Source: Candidatus Woesearchaeota archaeon (GTDB taxonomy: Archaea > Nanobdellota > Nanobdellia > Woesearchaeales > JAUUYB01). From it: a stretch of 5,955 nt of DNA. Made by a program: the position numbers and the translations under genes. Under the pieces are notes generated by a model. That model did not search any database and was not told where the DNA came from. It saw only the letters and a list, made by a program, of their open reading frames with translations. This document shows, piece after piece, positions 1 through 5,643 of the stretch; within the stretch, counting starts at the first letter, position 1; each line of letters starts with the position of its first letter. The DNA lies in NCBI GenBank assembly GCA_030590605.1, contig JAUUYB010000071.1, forward strand, positions 1 through 5,955, given 5' to 3'.

Positions 1-32
1 CGTCATTCCCTATTCTTAAAAGAGTATATAAC

Positions 33-122
33 AAAAATTCGGGTTGATTTATCGAGTCCTATCCCCCCACTAAAGTGTGGGGTATTGAACGGACTCGTTA
101 TTATTCATGAACCCGAATTTTT
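33..122 (+). terminator. Possible bidirectional terminator formed by inverted repeat A
   Basis: On the plus strand the long hairpin ends in CCCGAATTTTTGG, and on the minus strand in CCCGAATTTTTGTT. Both resemble a GC stem followed by a U-run. It would protect the che operon from transcription coming from the left of the window. No gene is visible in 1-219 on either strand; positions 1-31 show nothing recognisable. Confidence 0.25.
63..82 (-). repeat. Stem-loop A, sequence relative of stem-loop B
   Basis: The minus strand reads CCCC-A-CAC-TTTA-GTG-G-GGGG, preceded by AAT (86-84), so it shares AATACCCC and the CTTYAG core with stem-loop B. Paired positions differ in a compensating way: A-T here where B has C-G, and C-G here where B has a T-G wobble. 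Confidence 0.5.
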
Positions 123-125
123 GGA

Positions 126-202
126 ATAATAAATCTCGCCCTGAAGGACGGGGTATTATGCCCAAAATAAATCTCTTGGCTATCGTTGGCGAGATTTATT
201 AT
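126..202. repeat. Inverted repeat B: 15-bp perfect arms with internal stem-loop and a third arm copy
   Basis: The arms ATAATAAATCTCGCC (126-140) and GGCGAGATTTATTAT (188-202) are perfect complements. A further copy of the arm core AATAAATCTC lies at 166-175 in direct orientation with the left arm. The right arm can therefore pair with either copy: a 15-bp stem with the outer one, or a 10-bp stem with a 15-nt loop with the inner one. A smaller hairpin (137-150) competes with the left arm. The element begins 18 bp past the cheR stop. It could be a mobile-element end, a terminator or processing structure, or both. Confidence 0.75.
137..150 (-). repeat. Stem-loop B (CGTCC-TTCA-GGGCG)
   Basis: On the minus strand 5 bp pair around a TTCA loop, with one T-G (U-G) wobble that would be a C-A mismatch on the plus strand. 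It is preceded on the minus strand by AATACCCC (157-150, overlapping the stem by one base). The same motif in the same register occurs at 63-86. CCTTCAGGG-type hairpins of this kind are familiar, from memory, at the ends of IS200/IS605 elements; that link is not verified here. Confidence 0.5.
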
Positions 203-207
203 AAAAA
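203..207 (-). terminator. Possible operon terminator (T-tract after cheR)
   Basis: The minus strand has five T residues (GTTTTTA) 12 bp past the cheR stop, followed by the two large inverted repeats. Archaeal terminators are often just T-rich runs. A second T5 (minus strand, 37-33) lies at the far side of repeat A. Which, if either, ends the transcript cannot be decided from the sequence. Confidence 0.35.
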
Positions 208-219
208 CATTTATCTTAA

Positions 220-1050
220 CTACTTAATGGTTACTGGTTTCCTGAATATTCGTTCTTTGTGGTCATATACCTCAAATTTTTCCCTGGCAGGTCCGAGAAG
301 CACTTCAGTCTTCCCCATGATGAAGAATCCGCCTGGGTTCAGCATATCATAGAACCTGTCATATAGCTTAAGTTTGGTCTCAGCCTCGAAATATATGACT
401 GTGTTCCTGCATAAGATGATGTCCAGATTATTGACGATCTGCTTGGTGATGTCCTCTGTATCGTATGTTAGGAATTTCTGGTATTCTGCCTTAAGCATGA
501 AATTTTCCTCATCATACACCTTAAAGTATTTCTCAAGGAGGTATTCTTTGGTCTCTGTGAACTGGAATGTCGAATATAGGCTCCGTTTCGCTTTCTTGAT
601 GGTATTAGGGTCTCTGTCACTTCCTGTGATCGAGAGGAACTGCTCATCGATATCGTTCTTGATGGCTTCAAGTACAGATATGAGGACAGAGATAGGCTCT
701 TCACCTGAAGAACAGCCTGCAGACCATATCCTGATGATAGGATTCTTGACCATCTTTTTCTTGGTGCGGATAAGTTCTGGGACAAGATTCTTCTCGAGGA
801 AATCATACATTGACATATCTCTGAAGAAATGGGTGACGTGGATGGTGAGGTTTCTGAGGAGTTCCTTTGCTTCCTTCCTTTCAGTTATGAGGATCTCTGC
901 GTATTCTTTATAGTCCTTAAGTCCCAAGTACCTGATCCTGCTATCTATTCTCCTTTGCAGGAATCGATCGCTGTAGTCAGAGGGGTCGAAATCGAGAATG
1001 TCCCATATCCTTTGCTTAAGGATTTCCCAATATTCCTTATTATCTGCCAT
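220..1050 (-). CDS. cheR: CheR chemoreceptor methyltransferase
   Basis: This 276-residue protein (from ATG 1050) has the normal CheR length. It transfers methyl groups from S-adenosylmethionine to receptor glutamates, opposing CheB. An N-terminal helical domain (about 1-85) ends in the HVTHFFRD motif (71-78). The SAM-binding Rossmann domain then shows RIWSAGCSSGEEP (107-119), GSDRD (143-147), LCRNTVIYF (213-221) and LNPGGFFIMGKTE (237-249). Thr73, Arg77 and the acidic SAM contacts appear intact, so activity is expected. A GTG at 1053 gives a one-residue longer alternative (GTGA overlap with the cheD stop). The ATG at 1050 (TGATG overlap) is preferred as the commoner codon, but the sequence does not settle it. 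It is the last gene of the operon, and its TAG at 220-222 is followed by the palindromic tail. Confidence 0.95.
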   Translation of the reverse strand: MADNKEYWEILKQRIWDILDFDPSDYSDRFLQRRIDSRIRYLGLKDYKEYAEILITERKEAKELLRNLTIHVTHFFRDMSMYDFLEKNLVPELIRTKKKMVKNPIIRIWSAGCSSGEEPISVLISVLEAIKNDIDEQFLSITGSDRDPNTIKKAKRSLYSTFQFTETKEYLLEKYFKVYDEENFMLKAEYQKFLTYDTEDITKQIVNNLDIILCRNTVIYFEAETKLKLYDRFYDMLNPGGFFIMGKTEVLLGPAREKFEVYDHKERIFRKPVTIK

Positions 1051-1886
1051 CACAATTCGTATTCCTTATCTTTAGTCTTCACCTTGACGGTCCCTGTGGC
1101 GATGTCGAACCTTGCTGTGCGTCCGTAGTGGTCGCCAAGATCCTCTGCGAGAATTGGTATCTGGAGCTGAGATAACTCGTATTTGACTGATTCAATATTC
1201 CGATGACCGATCTCTCCGATATTTTGGGTATGGATTGAAGGGAAGATATTCGCTCCGCCTATGAGCTTGGCCTCGAGGTGGTTTCCCCCTAGGTTTTTTA
1301 TTCTGCTGACAAGGATGGGGATGGCGACGTCTGCGAACCGTATATGCCTCTCGAGGACGACAAAATCAGTTATGCCTAAGACAGTTTGTTCATTGAACGG
1401 ATGTACGATGACATCATTTGCCCCTTGTTCGATTAGCTCCATATAGGTGGTGTGGTCGAGGTGATCGCTTAATAAGATGACTTTTGATTCAGTATCCTTT
1501 TCGCGGAGCATACGCATGGTTTCAATGCCTTGGATTTCAGGGATATATCTGCTCATGACGATGAGGCCCATAGTGAGTTTATCATATTTCCTGACTGTCT
1601 CAAATGCTTCGTCGGCTTCTTCCCCTATATTGTACTCGGATCGTTCGAGGATACCTTTTAACTGTTGTCTTAGATGGGGATCATGTTCTGAGAGGAGGAT
1701 AGTCTTATTAGGTTGATCAAAATTAGATTCCTTGCTGTGGGGGAGCATGACATGGGCCATCCCTCCGATCTTATTCACTTTGTCGTAGAGCATGACACCT
1801 ACACAGGAGCCAAGACCTATGGTAGTGAGCGTTCCTTGTTGGAATGCTATGTCAATTTTCCCTATACCTATAATCTTTTCTTCCAT
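1050..1886 (-). CDS. cheD: CheD receptor glutamine deamidase with a receiver domain inserted inside it
   Basis: CheD deamidates receptor glutamines and binds CheC. The start at ATG 1886 is chosen because the protein then begins MEEKIIGIGK, like family members, 1 nt after the cheC TAA with a weak GGA; an upstream in-frame ATG at 1904 would add six residues. The product has 278 residues, whereas CheD is normally about 160. Residues 1-60 are the CheD N-terminal half, with Thr22, Cys28 (GLGSCVGV) and His45 (GGMAHVMLP) matching the known T. maritima residues Thr21, Cys27 and His44. Residues about 61-177 are a complete receiver domain. Residues about 178-278 resume CheD: RFADVAIPIL, IGGANIF, IGHRNIESV, ILAEDLGDHYGRT. 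The two halves add up to about 161 residues, so the receiver is a clean insertion and the deamidase looks intact. The stop TGA overlaps the cheR start. Confidence 0.92.
   Translation of the reverse strand: MEEKIIGIGKIDIAFQQGTLTTIGLGSCVGVMLYDKVNKIGGMAHVMLPHSKESNFDQPNKTILLSEHDPHLRQQLKGILERSEYNIGEEADEAFETVRKYDKLTMGLIVMSRYIPEIQGIETMRMLREKDTESKVILLSDHLDHTTYMELIEQGANDVIVHPFNEQTVLGITDFVVLERHIRFADVAIPILVSRIKNLGGNHLEAKLIGGANIFPSIHTQNIGEIGHRNIESVKYELSQLQIPILAEDLGDHYGRTARFDIATGTVKVKTKDKEYEL
1356..1706 (-). other. Pseudo-receiver domain nested within CheD
   Basis: This stretch of about 117 residues follows the receiver pattern: strand 1 plus acidic site (KTILLSEHDPHLR), the Asp-bearing strand and loop (GLIVMSRYIPEIQG), strand 4 (KVILLSDH), and helix 4, strand 5 and Lys loop (EQGANDVIVHPF). 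Numbered from ATG 1886, the key residues are substituted: acidic pair Glu67-His68, phospho-acceptor Ser112 (AGC codon at 1551-1553) instead of Asp, and His162 instead of Lys. Ser140 keeps the switch position. The fold seems preserved while phosphotransfer chemistry is lost, so a protein-interaction or gating role is inferred. It sits in the loop right after the CheD catalytic His. Confidence 0.88.
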
Positions 1887-1887
1887 C

Positions 1888-2514
1888 TTATCCGAATTTC
1901 TCATGTAGGAGGTCGAGCATCGTGAGAAGTGAGTCCTTATCGAAGAGAATGAGGAATTTCCCGTTGATATCGTGTCCCATGACGTCTATCTTCGTCCCGA
2001 CGCAGAGGATTGAGTCAGCATATGATCCTACATTGATGAGGAGGAGGTCTATGATAGCTTGCACCATATCTGTTGCGACATGGGGGGGAGAAGGCATGAT
2101 CTGTATATCTAGCATCTTGGAAAGTGAATTGAGGAATGATCCTGTAAGGATGTTAGAGAGCTCCTTGAATGCGGATTCTCCAAGCATACTGTCGTCTATC
2201 TTTTTGTTAGTGCCTATAGGTTGGTTGAGGAGCAGGTCTATGAGTTCGTTCGATCCTTGCTGTGGGAAGATGAAGATTGCTTCCCCATTGATGCTTCCTG
2301 TGATCGGAACATATATCGCGGATACTATTTTCTCTGCTCCTCCGAGATAATCAGCGAAATCTGAGATATCGATGAACTTAGTGTCAGGGATATTGATGTC
2401 GACATCTTTCCCAAGGATCTGCGAGATGGCTGTCGCGATGTGACCTGCGCCGATGTTTCCCATCTCTTTCAAGGCGTCGAATTCCATGTCTGTTAGTTTT
2501 AAGAAGTCTTTCAT
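1888..2514 (-). CDS. cheC: CheC, CheY-P phosphatase with two intact active sites
   Basis: This 208-residue protein has the CheC length and pseudo-twofold fold. CheC removes phosphate from CheY-P and binds CheD, linking excitation to adaptation. Both copies of the family pattern D/S-x3-E-x2-N-x22-P are present: Asp13, Glu17, Asn20, Pro43, and Ser114, Glu118, Asn121, Pro144. Both sites are therefore predicted active. The MGNIGAGHIATAIS helix and the SNILTGSFLNSLSKM helix are the typical active-site helices. It starts inside the cheA stop codon (ATGA overlap), and the next gene begins 1 nt past its TAA, so its translation is probably coupled to both. It sits directly before cheD, as expected for partners. 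It differs from the partial CheC-like gene at the right edge, whose visible site has lost its Asn. Confidence 0.93.
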   Translation of the reverse strand: MKDFLKLTDMEFDALKEMGNIGAGHIATAISQILGKDVDINIPDTKFIDISDFADYLGGAEKIVSAIYVPITGSINGEAIFIFPQQGSNELIDLLLNQPIGTNKKIDDSMLGESAFKELSNILTGSFLNSLSKMLDIQIMPSPPHVATDMVQAIIDLLLINVGSYADSILCVGTKIDVMGHDINGKFLILFDKDSLLTMLDLLHEKFG

Positions 2515-4478
2515 GTGAATGCACCTACATCTAGGATAAGTCCGATATCTCCTCCTCCGAGGATCATGGCTCCGGCTATCCCTTTAGTGCCTTTGACGAG
2601 ATTGTCAAGCGGCTTGATAAGGATCTGTTGTTGGGCAATGATATTCTGGACGATGAAACCTACTTTTGACATCTCTTTCTCGACGACAACTACAGTCATC
2701 ATTTTATCATATTTTACGTCTCTGCATTGGAGTTCATGTGCGAGATCCACTAAGGGGATATCGTTTCCCATGAGAACTACTGATGCATTTCCTTGGATGG
2801 TCTTGATGTCATCCGTAGGCACCCTGACTACCCGGTCCACTTGGGAGAGCTGGATAGCATATGTCTCTTTCCCGACTTCAACAAGAAGTGCGTTGACGAT
2901 AGCGAGGGTAAGAGGAAGCTCTAATAATATTTTTGTCCCTTTTCCTTTCTCAGATAGGACCTTGACATTTCCGCCTAGTTGCCGTACTTTGGTCTCGACT
3001 ACATCCATACCTACACCTCTACCAGACACTTCTGTGACTACTTCGTTGGTGGAGAGGCCAGGCCTGAAGATAAGTTTTTGGAGATCATGTGTCGTCATGC
3101 TGTCTGCTTCTTCTGCTGTGAGGAGGCCTTTCTTTATTGCTGAGTTCTTGACCTTTATTGGGTCTATTCCTGTTCCATCATCAGAGATCTCGATCACTGC
3201 AGCATTCTTCTTCCTTGTAGCGATCAAGCTGATCGTCCCGGTTTCAGGTTTATCCGCCTTGTTCCGTTCCTCTATTGATTCTATACCATGATCGACAGAG
3301 TTTCTTAGTATATGTACCAAAGGGTCTCCGATCTCATCGAGGACTGTCCGATCGAACTCTATCTCCTCTCCTTCGATTATGATATTGACTTTCTTGTTCT
3401 CCTTTTTTGAGAGGTCCCGGATCATTCTCGGGAACCTGTTAAATATGGCCCCGATAGGTATCATCCTTTCGCTCATGACTTCTTCTTGGATCTCCCCCAC
3501 AAGTCTGTCAAAGCTCTGGATGATTTCTGATAATTCTTTAGAGTGTACAGAAGTTGCGATGTTTTTTATACGCATGTTGTTGATGAGAAGTTCTCCTACA
3601 AGATTCATGAGGTGGTCCAGCCTTTCTATGCTGATCTTGACGCTTTGGACTTGTTTTATGGCTTCGTTCTTGTTTTTTTCTGTTATCTTATGCTTGGCTC
3701 TTTCCTTATTCTCATGTTCGATCTTGTTGAGTTTCTTCTTTTCGTATTTCGCATCGATGCCAAGGAGGTCGATATGGTCAAAACCGGTAAGGTACGCGAG
3801 GATAGATCCGATGTCTTCTTTTGATTTGTCCGTGATGATGAGGAATTCGACGCCGCTGCCGAGTTTCCCGGTCTTGATGTCGTCTTCAGAAGGGCTGGAT
3901 TTCACGATCTCAGAATTATTTGAGAGTTCCCTGAGGAGAAGAAGCGCTTTAGCGAACTTGATCTTACATGTAGAATCGAATGCTCCGATCACCCTGAATG
4001 TGTTCTTATCTTTAGTTTGATTTATCCGGTCCCAATCTGCTTCATCGAGCTTTATGTGTTCAGGGACTGAATGGTTCTCGTTTGGGTTCTGATCTCTTTT
4101 TACATACTTATTGAGTTTGACTAATACCGAAGAGGTTTCGAAATCATTTTCAGAGTTATCTTTTTCAAGGAGTTCAAGTCCGTCTTCGAGTTTATCGCAG
4201 GTCTCAAAGAGTATATCCATGAGCTCTGAGGTGGCTTCAACTTTCTTATCTCTGATATTCGCTAGAAGGTCTTCAAGGGCATGGGCGAGATTCCCGAACT
4301 TAGTGAATCCCATTGTATTAGCATTACCTTTGAGTGTGTGTGCAGATCTGAAGATATCGTTTATTACGTCTTCGTCCCCTGGGCTATCTTCAAGTGCAAG
4401 AAGGTACTTGTTCAGATTATCGACATGTTCCATGGCTTCAGAAAAGAATTCCTCCCTGAAGACCTTGACAGTTGGCAT
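2511..4478 (-). CDS. cheA: Chemotaxis histidine kinase CheA
   Basis: This protein of 655 residues has the standard five-domain CheA. P1 (about 1-125) is the HPt domain with phospho-accepting His47 in FRSAHTLKGN. P2 (about 158-242) is a CheY/CheB-docking-like domain, followed by a Lys/Glu-rich linker (245-272). P3 (about 275-335) is the dimerisation helix pair. P4 (about 336-522) is the ATP-binding kinase domain, with the N box HILRNSVDHGIE (389-400), G1 DDGTGID (433-439), F box IFRPGLST (470-477) and G2 GRGVGMDVV (486-494). P5 (about 524-655) is the CheW-like receptor-coupling domain. All catalytic motifs look intact, so it should autophosphorylate and pass phosphate to response regulators at the receptor array. 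The start is fixed by a Shine-Dalgarno site. The stop TGA overlaps the cheC ATG as ATGA. The intact P2 implies a working CheY encoded outside the window, since the receivers seen here lack the phospho-Asp. Confidence 0.97.
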   Translation of the reverse strand: MPTVKVFREEFFSEAMEHVDNLNKYLLALEDSPGDEDVINDIFRSAHTLKGNANTMGFTKFGNLAHALEDLLANIRDKKVEATSELMDILFETCDKLEDGLELLEKDNSENDFETSSVLVKLNKYVKRDQNPNENHSVPEHIKLDEADWDRINQTKDKNTFRVIGAFDSTCKIKFAKALLLLRELSNNSEIVKSSPSEDDIKTGKLGSGVEFLIITDKSKEDIGSILAYLTGFDHIDLLGIDAKYEKKKLNKIEHENKERAKHKITEKNKNEAIKQVQSVKISIERLDHLMNLVGELLINNMRIKNIATSVHSKELSEIIQSFDRLVGEIQEEVMSERMIPIGAIFNRFPRMIRDLSKKENKKVNIIIEGEEIEFDRTVLDEIGDPLVHILRNSVDHGIESIEERNKADKPETGTISLIATRKKNAAVIEISDDGTGIDPIKVKNSAIKKGLLTAEEADSMTTHDLQKLIFRPGLSTNEVVTEVSGRGVGMDVVETKVRQLGGNVKVLSEKGKGTKILLELPLTLAIVNALLVEVGKETYAIQLSQVDRVVRVPTDDIKTIQGNASVVLMGNDIPLVDLAHELQCRDVKYDKMMTVVVVEKEMSKVGFIVQNIIAQQQILIKPLDNLVKGTKGIAGAMILGGGDIGLILDVGAFT

Positions 4479-4482
4479 TTCC

Positions 4483-4488
4483 CACCTC
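4483..4488 (-). promoter_or_regulatory. Ribosome binding site of cheA
   Basis: GAGGTG on the minus strand, 4 nt before the cheA ATG (4478), matches the anti-Shine-Dalgarno tail typical of archaeal 16S rRNA. It fixes the cheA start and contrasts with cheB, which lacks such a site. Confidence 0.7.
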
Positions 4489-4510
4489 TTTTACAAGCTA
4501 TTATCAGAGT

Positions 4511-4522
4511 ATACATCTGTAT
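4511..4522. promoter_or_regulatory. Short palindrome between TATA box and predicted start of cheA (candidate operator)
   Basis: ATACA-TC-TGTAT is a perfect 5-bp inverted repeat with a 2-bp centre. It lies just downstream of the TATA box and over or next to the predicted initiation site, where archaeal repressors often bind. Arms this short in AT-rich DNA can arise by chance, so this is a candidate only. Confidence 0.25.
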
Positions 4523-4529
4523 GAAATCC

Positions 4530-4541
4530 TATATAAATATA
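4530..4541 (-). promoter_or_regulatory. Archaeal TATA box of the cheA-cheC-cheD-cheR operon
   Basis: The minus strand reads TATATTTATATA with the core TTTATATA at 4530-4537. It starts 22 bp downstream of the cheB stop codon. Usual spacing places the transcription start near 4508, giving a 5' leader of about 30 nt that contains a good Shine-Dalgarno site before cheA. No further promoter is evident inside the overlapping cheA-cheR cluster, so this probably drives all four genes, with possible readthrough from cheB. Confidence 0.6.
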
Positions 4542-4563
4542 TCCATTGCCCGAAGCTTTTCGA

Positions 4564-5583
4564 TTAGATTTCAAGGCACTGGATGAGTGCACGGGGGATA
4601 TCCTCGAGGTTGAGGACAAGATCATAATATCCGCTCTTGAAGACTGCCCCTGGCATTCCATATACGACACATGTTTTCTTTGATTCGATTATGACAGTCC
4701 CAAAATGTCGCTTGATGAACTTTGCTCCGTTGGTGCCGTCATGCCCCATCCCTGTAAGGATGACTCCGATAGTGGCATCTTTATATATCATCGCAGCAGT
4801 CCTCATCGTGATGTTTGCGCTTGGCCTGACTCCTAGCTCTTTACGTTTTTTTGTAAGCGCGATATAGATTCCTGTGCCGAATGTGTTCTCAAGTTCAAGA
4901 TGGTAATCTCCTGGAGCTACATATGCTATCCCGTTTTGGAGTTTCTCTCCTTTTTCTGCGATTTTCACTTCAATCTCACAGATGGAATTAAGTCTCCTGG
5001 AAAAAGATTTCGTGAACTTACTTGGCATGTGCTGGATGATGATGATAGGACAAGGGACTTTTTTAGGGAAAGAAGAGAGAAGATATGATATAGCAGGCGG
5101 ACCTCCTGTCGATGCAGCTAGGATTATGATTTTGTCCTGTGTCGATGATTCTTTCATATCGAGCTTCTTCTCAGGGATGATTTTACGTAAGTGGGAGTCT
5201 GCTGCTGACTTGATTTTCGCCTTGATCTCTAAGAAGAGCTTCGGGACGTCAGCAGGGGTCTCGGGACGTTGGATTATCTCGACTACGATGCTTTCGAACC
5301 AGGAGTCTGTCAGCCGTTCGGAGTGATGGTCTGTAAGTTCAGAGAACAATACCACAGGTCCTGGGTTCACCTTGTCAAGTTCTTGGATGATCTCGATTCC
5401 GTCCCTCCCTGGGACATTGAGGTTCAGTAGGACTACGTCAGGAGCATAATCATTGATCTTCCTGATCGCTTCAAACCCGTCCCTGGCGATACCCACTACG
5501 TTGATATCTGGATCAGAGTTCAAGCTATCGATAAGTGCATCACTCATAGCTTCAGAGTGTTCCACAACGAGAATCTCAATCAT
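4564..5583 (-). CDS. cheB: CheB-type receptor methylesterase with degenerate receiver domain
   Basis: This protein of 339 residues has the usual CheB length and layout: an N-terminal receiver (about 1-122), a linker (about 123-149) and a CheB methylesterase domain (about 150-337). The enzyme hydrolyses glutamyl methyl esters on chemoreceptors, and in many systems also deamidates glutamines, at the cytoplasmic receptor array. The catalytic triad is visible: Ser158 in AASTGGP, His185 in IIQHMP and Asp282 in TGMGHDG; the APGDYHL and RPSANI segments are also present. The receiver is abnormal. The acidic pair is Glu8-His9, the phospho-acceptor Asp is Asn54 (LLNLNVPGRDG), and the conserved Lys is Arg106 (QRPE). 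Ser81 keeps the Thr/Ser switch position. It therefore probably cannot be activated by CheA phosphotransfer in the normal way. ATG 5583 is chosen because the receiver's first beta strand (IEILVV) starts at residue 2. It has its own TATA box and lies 85 bp upstream of cheA. Confidence 0.95.
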   Translation of the reverse strand: MIEILVVEHSEAMSDALIDSLNSDPDINVVGIARDGFEAIRKINDYAPDVVLLNLNVPGRDGIEIIQELDKVNPGPVVLFSELTDHHSERLTDSWFESIVVEIIQRPETPADVPKLFLEIKAKIKSAADSHLRKIIPEKKLDMKESSTQDKIIILAASTGGPPAISYLLSSFPKKVPCPIIIIQHMPSKFTKSFSRRLNSICEIEVKIAEKGEKLQNGIAYVAPGDYHLELENTFGTGIYIALTKKRKELGVRPSANITMRTAAMIYKDATIGVILTGMGHDGTNGAKFIKRHFGTVIIESKKTCVVYGMPGAVFKSGYYDLVLNLEDIPRALIQCLEI

Positions 5584-5606
5584 TTAATATATTCAGGTAA
5601 GATTGG

Positions 5607-5618
5607 TTTATAAATTTA
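5607..5618 (-). promoter_or_regulatory. Archaeal TATA box of cheB
   Basis: Read on the minus strand this is TAAATTTATAAA, containing the core TTTATAAA (5607-5614), with a purine-rich AGAA just upstream that could act as a BRE. Archaeal transcription usually starts about 25 bp downstream of the TATA centre. That puts the start near 5584-5586, at or next to the cheB ATG (5583). No Shine-Dalgarno sequence precedes the ATG, which fits a leaderless mRNA. The start site is inferred from spacing. Confidence 0.6.
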
Positions 5619-5643
5619 TTCTGTGGGTTGGTTATTATGGACT

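Larger units (their letters stand above)
32..123. repeat. Inverted repeat A: three nested palindromic arms
   Basis: The outer arms are CAAAAATTCGGGTT (32-45) and AACCCGAATTTTTG (110-123), a perfect 14 bp. The middle arms are CGAGTCC (53-59) and GGACTCG (91-97), a perfect 7 bp. The inner stem is CCCC/GGGG plus CAC/GTG around a TAAA loop (63-82) with one mismatch (67/78). The whole could fold into one long interrupted hairpin on either strand. The outer arm leaves five T residues on either strand, so it could stop transcription from both sides. It lies 2 bp from inverted repeat B. Confidence 0.75.

Noticed and set aside
32..202. CRISPR array
   Set aside because: There are only two dissimilar inverted repeats, with no set of evenly spaced direct repeats and unique spacers.
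107..352. 81-codon plus-strand open frame starting in the palindromic region
   Set aside because: It reads through inverted repeat B and into antisense cheR, with no recognisable product or ribosome binding site.
374..913. 179-codon plus-strand open frame opposite cheR
   Set aside because: It lies wholly within cheR on the opposite strand, with no promoter or ribosome binding site.
1050..1904. Interpretation as two genes (a cheD fragment plus a cheY) joined by a frameshift or assembly error
   Set aside because: The CheD sequence resumes after the receiver in the same frame with all later family motifs, and no stop or start signals separate the parts. A nested domain is the simpler reading.
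2515..3291. 258-codon plus-strand open frame opposite cheA
   Set aside because: It is antisense to the intact CheA P4-P5 region, has a Ser/Pro/Thr-rich composition typical of shadow frames, and resembles no family.
3379..4020. 213-codon plus-strand open frame opposite cheA
   Set aside because: It is antisense to cheA P2-P3; its hydrophobic Leu/Ser/Phe-rich stretches mirror the Lys/Glu-rich linker on the other strand.
4551..4562. Small inverted repeat CGAA-GCTT-TTCG just after the cheB stop as a terminator
   Set aside because: The stem is only 4 bp, and no clear T-run follows on the minus strand before the cheA TATA box; it may just be part of the promoter-proximal sequence.
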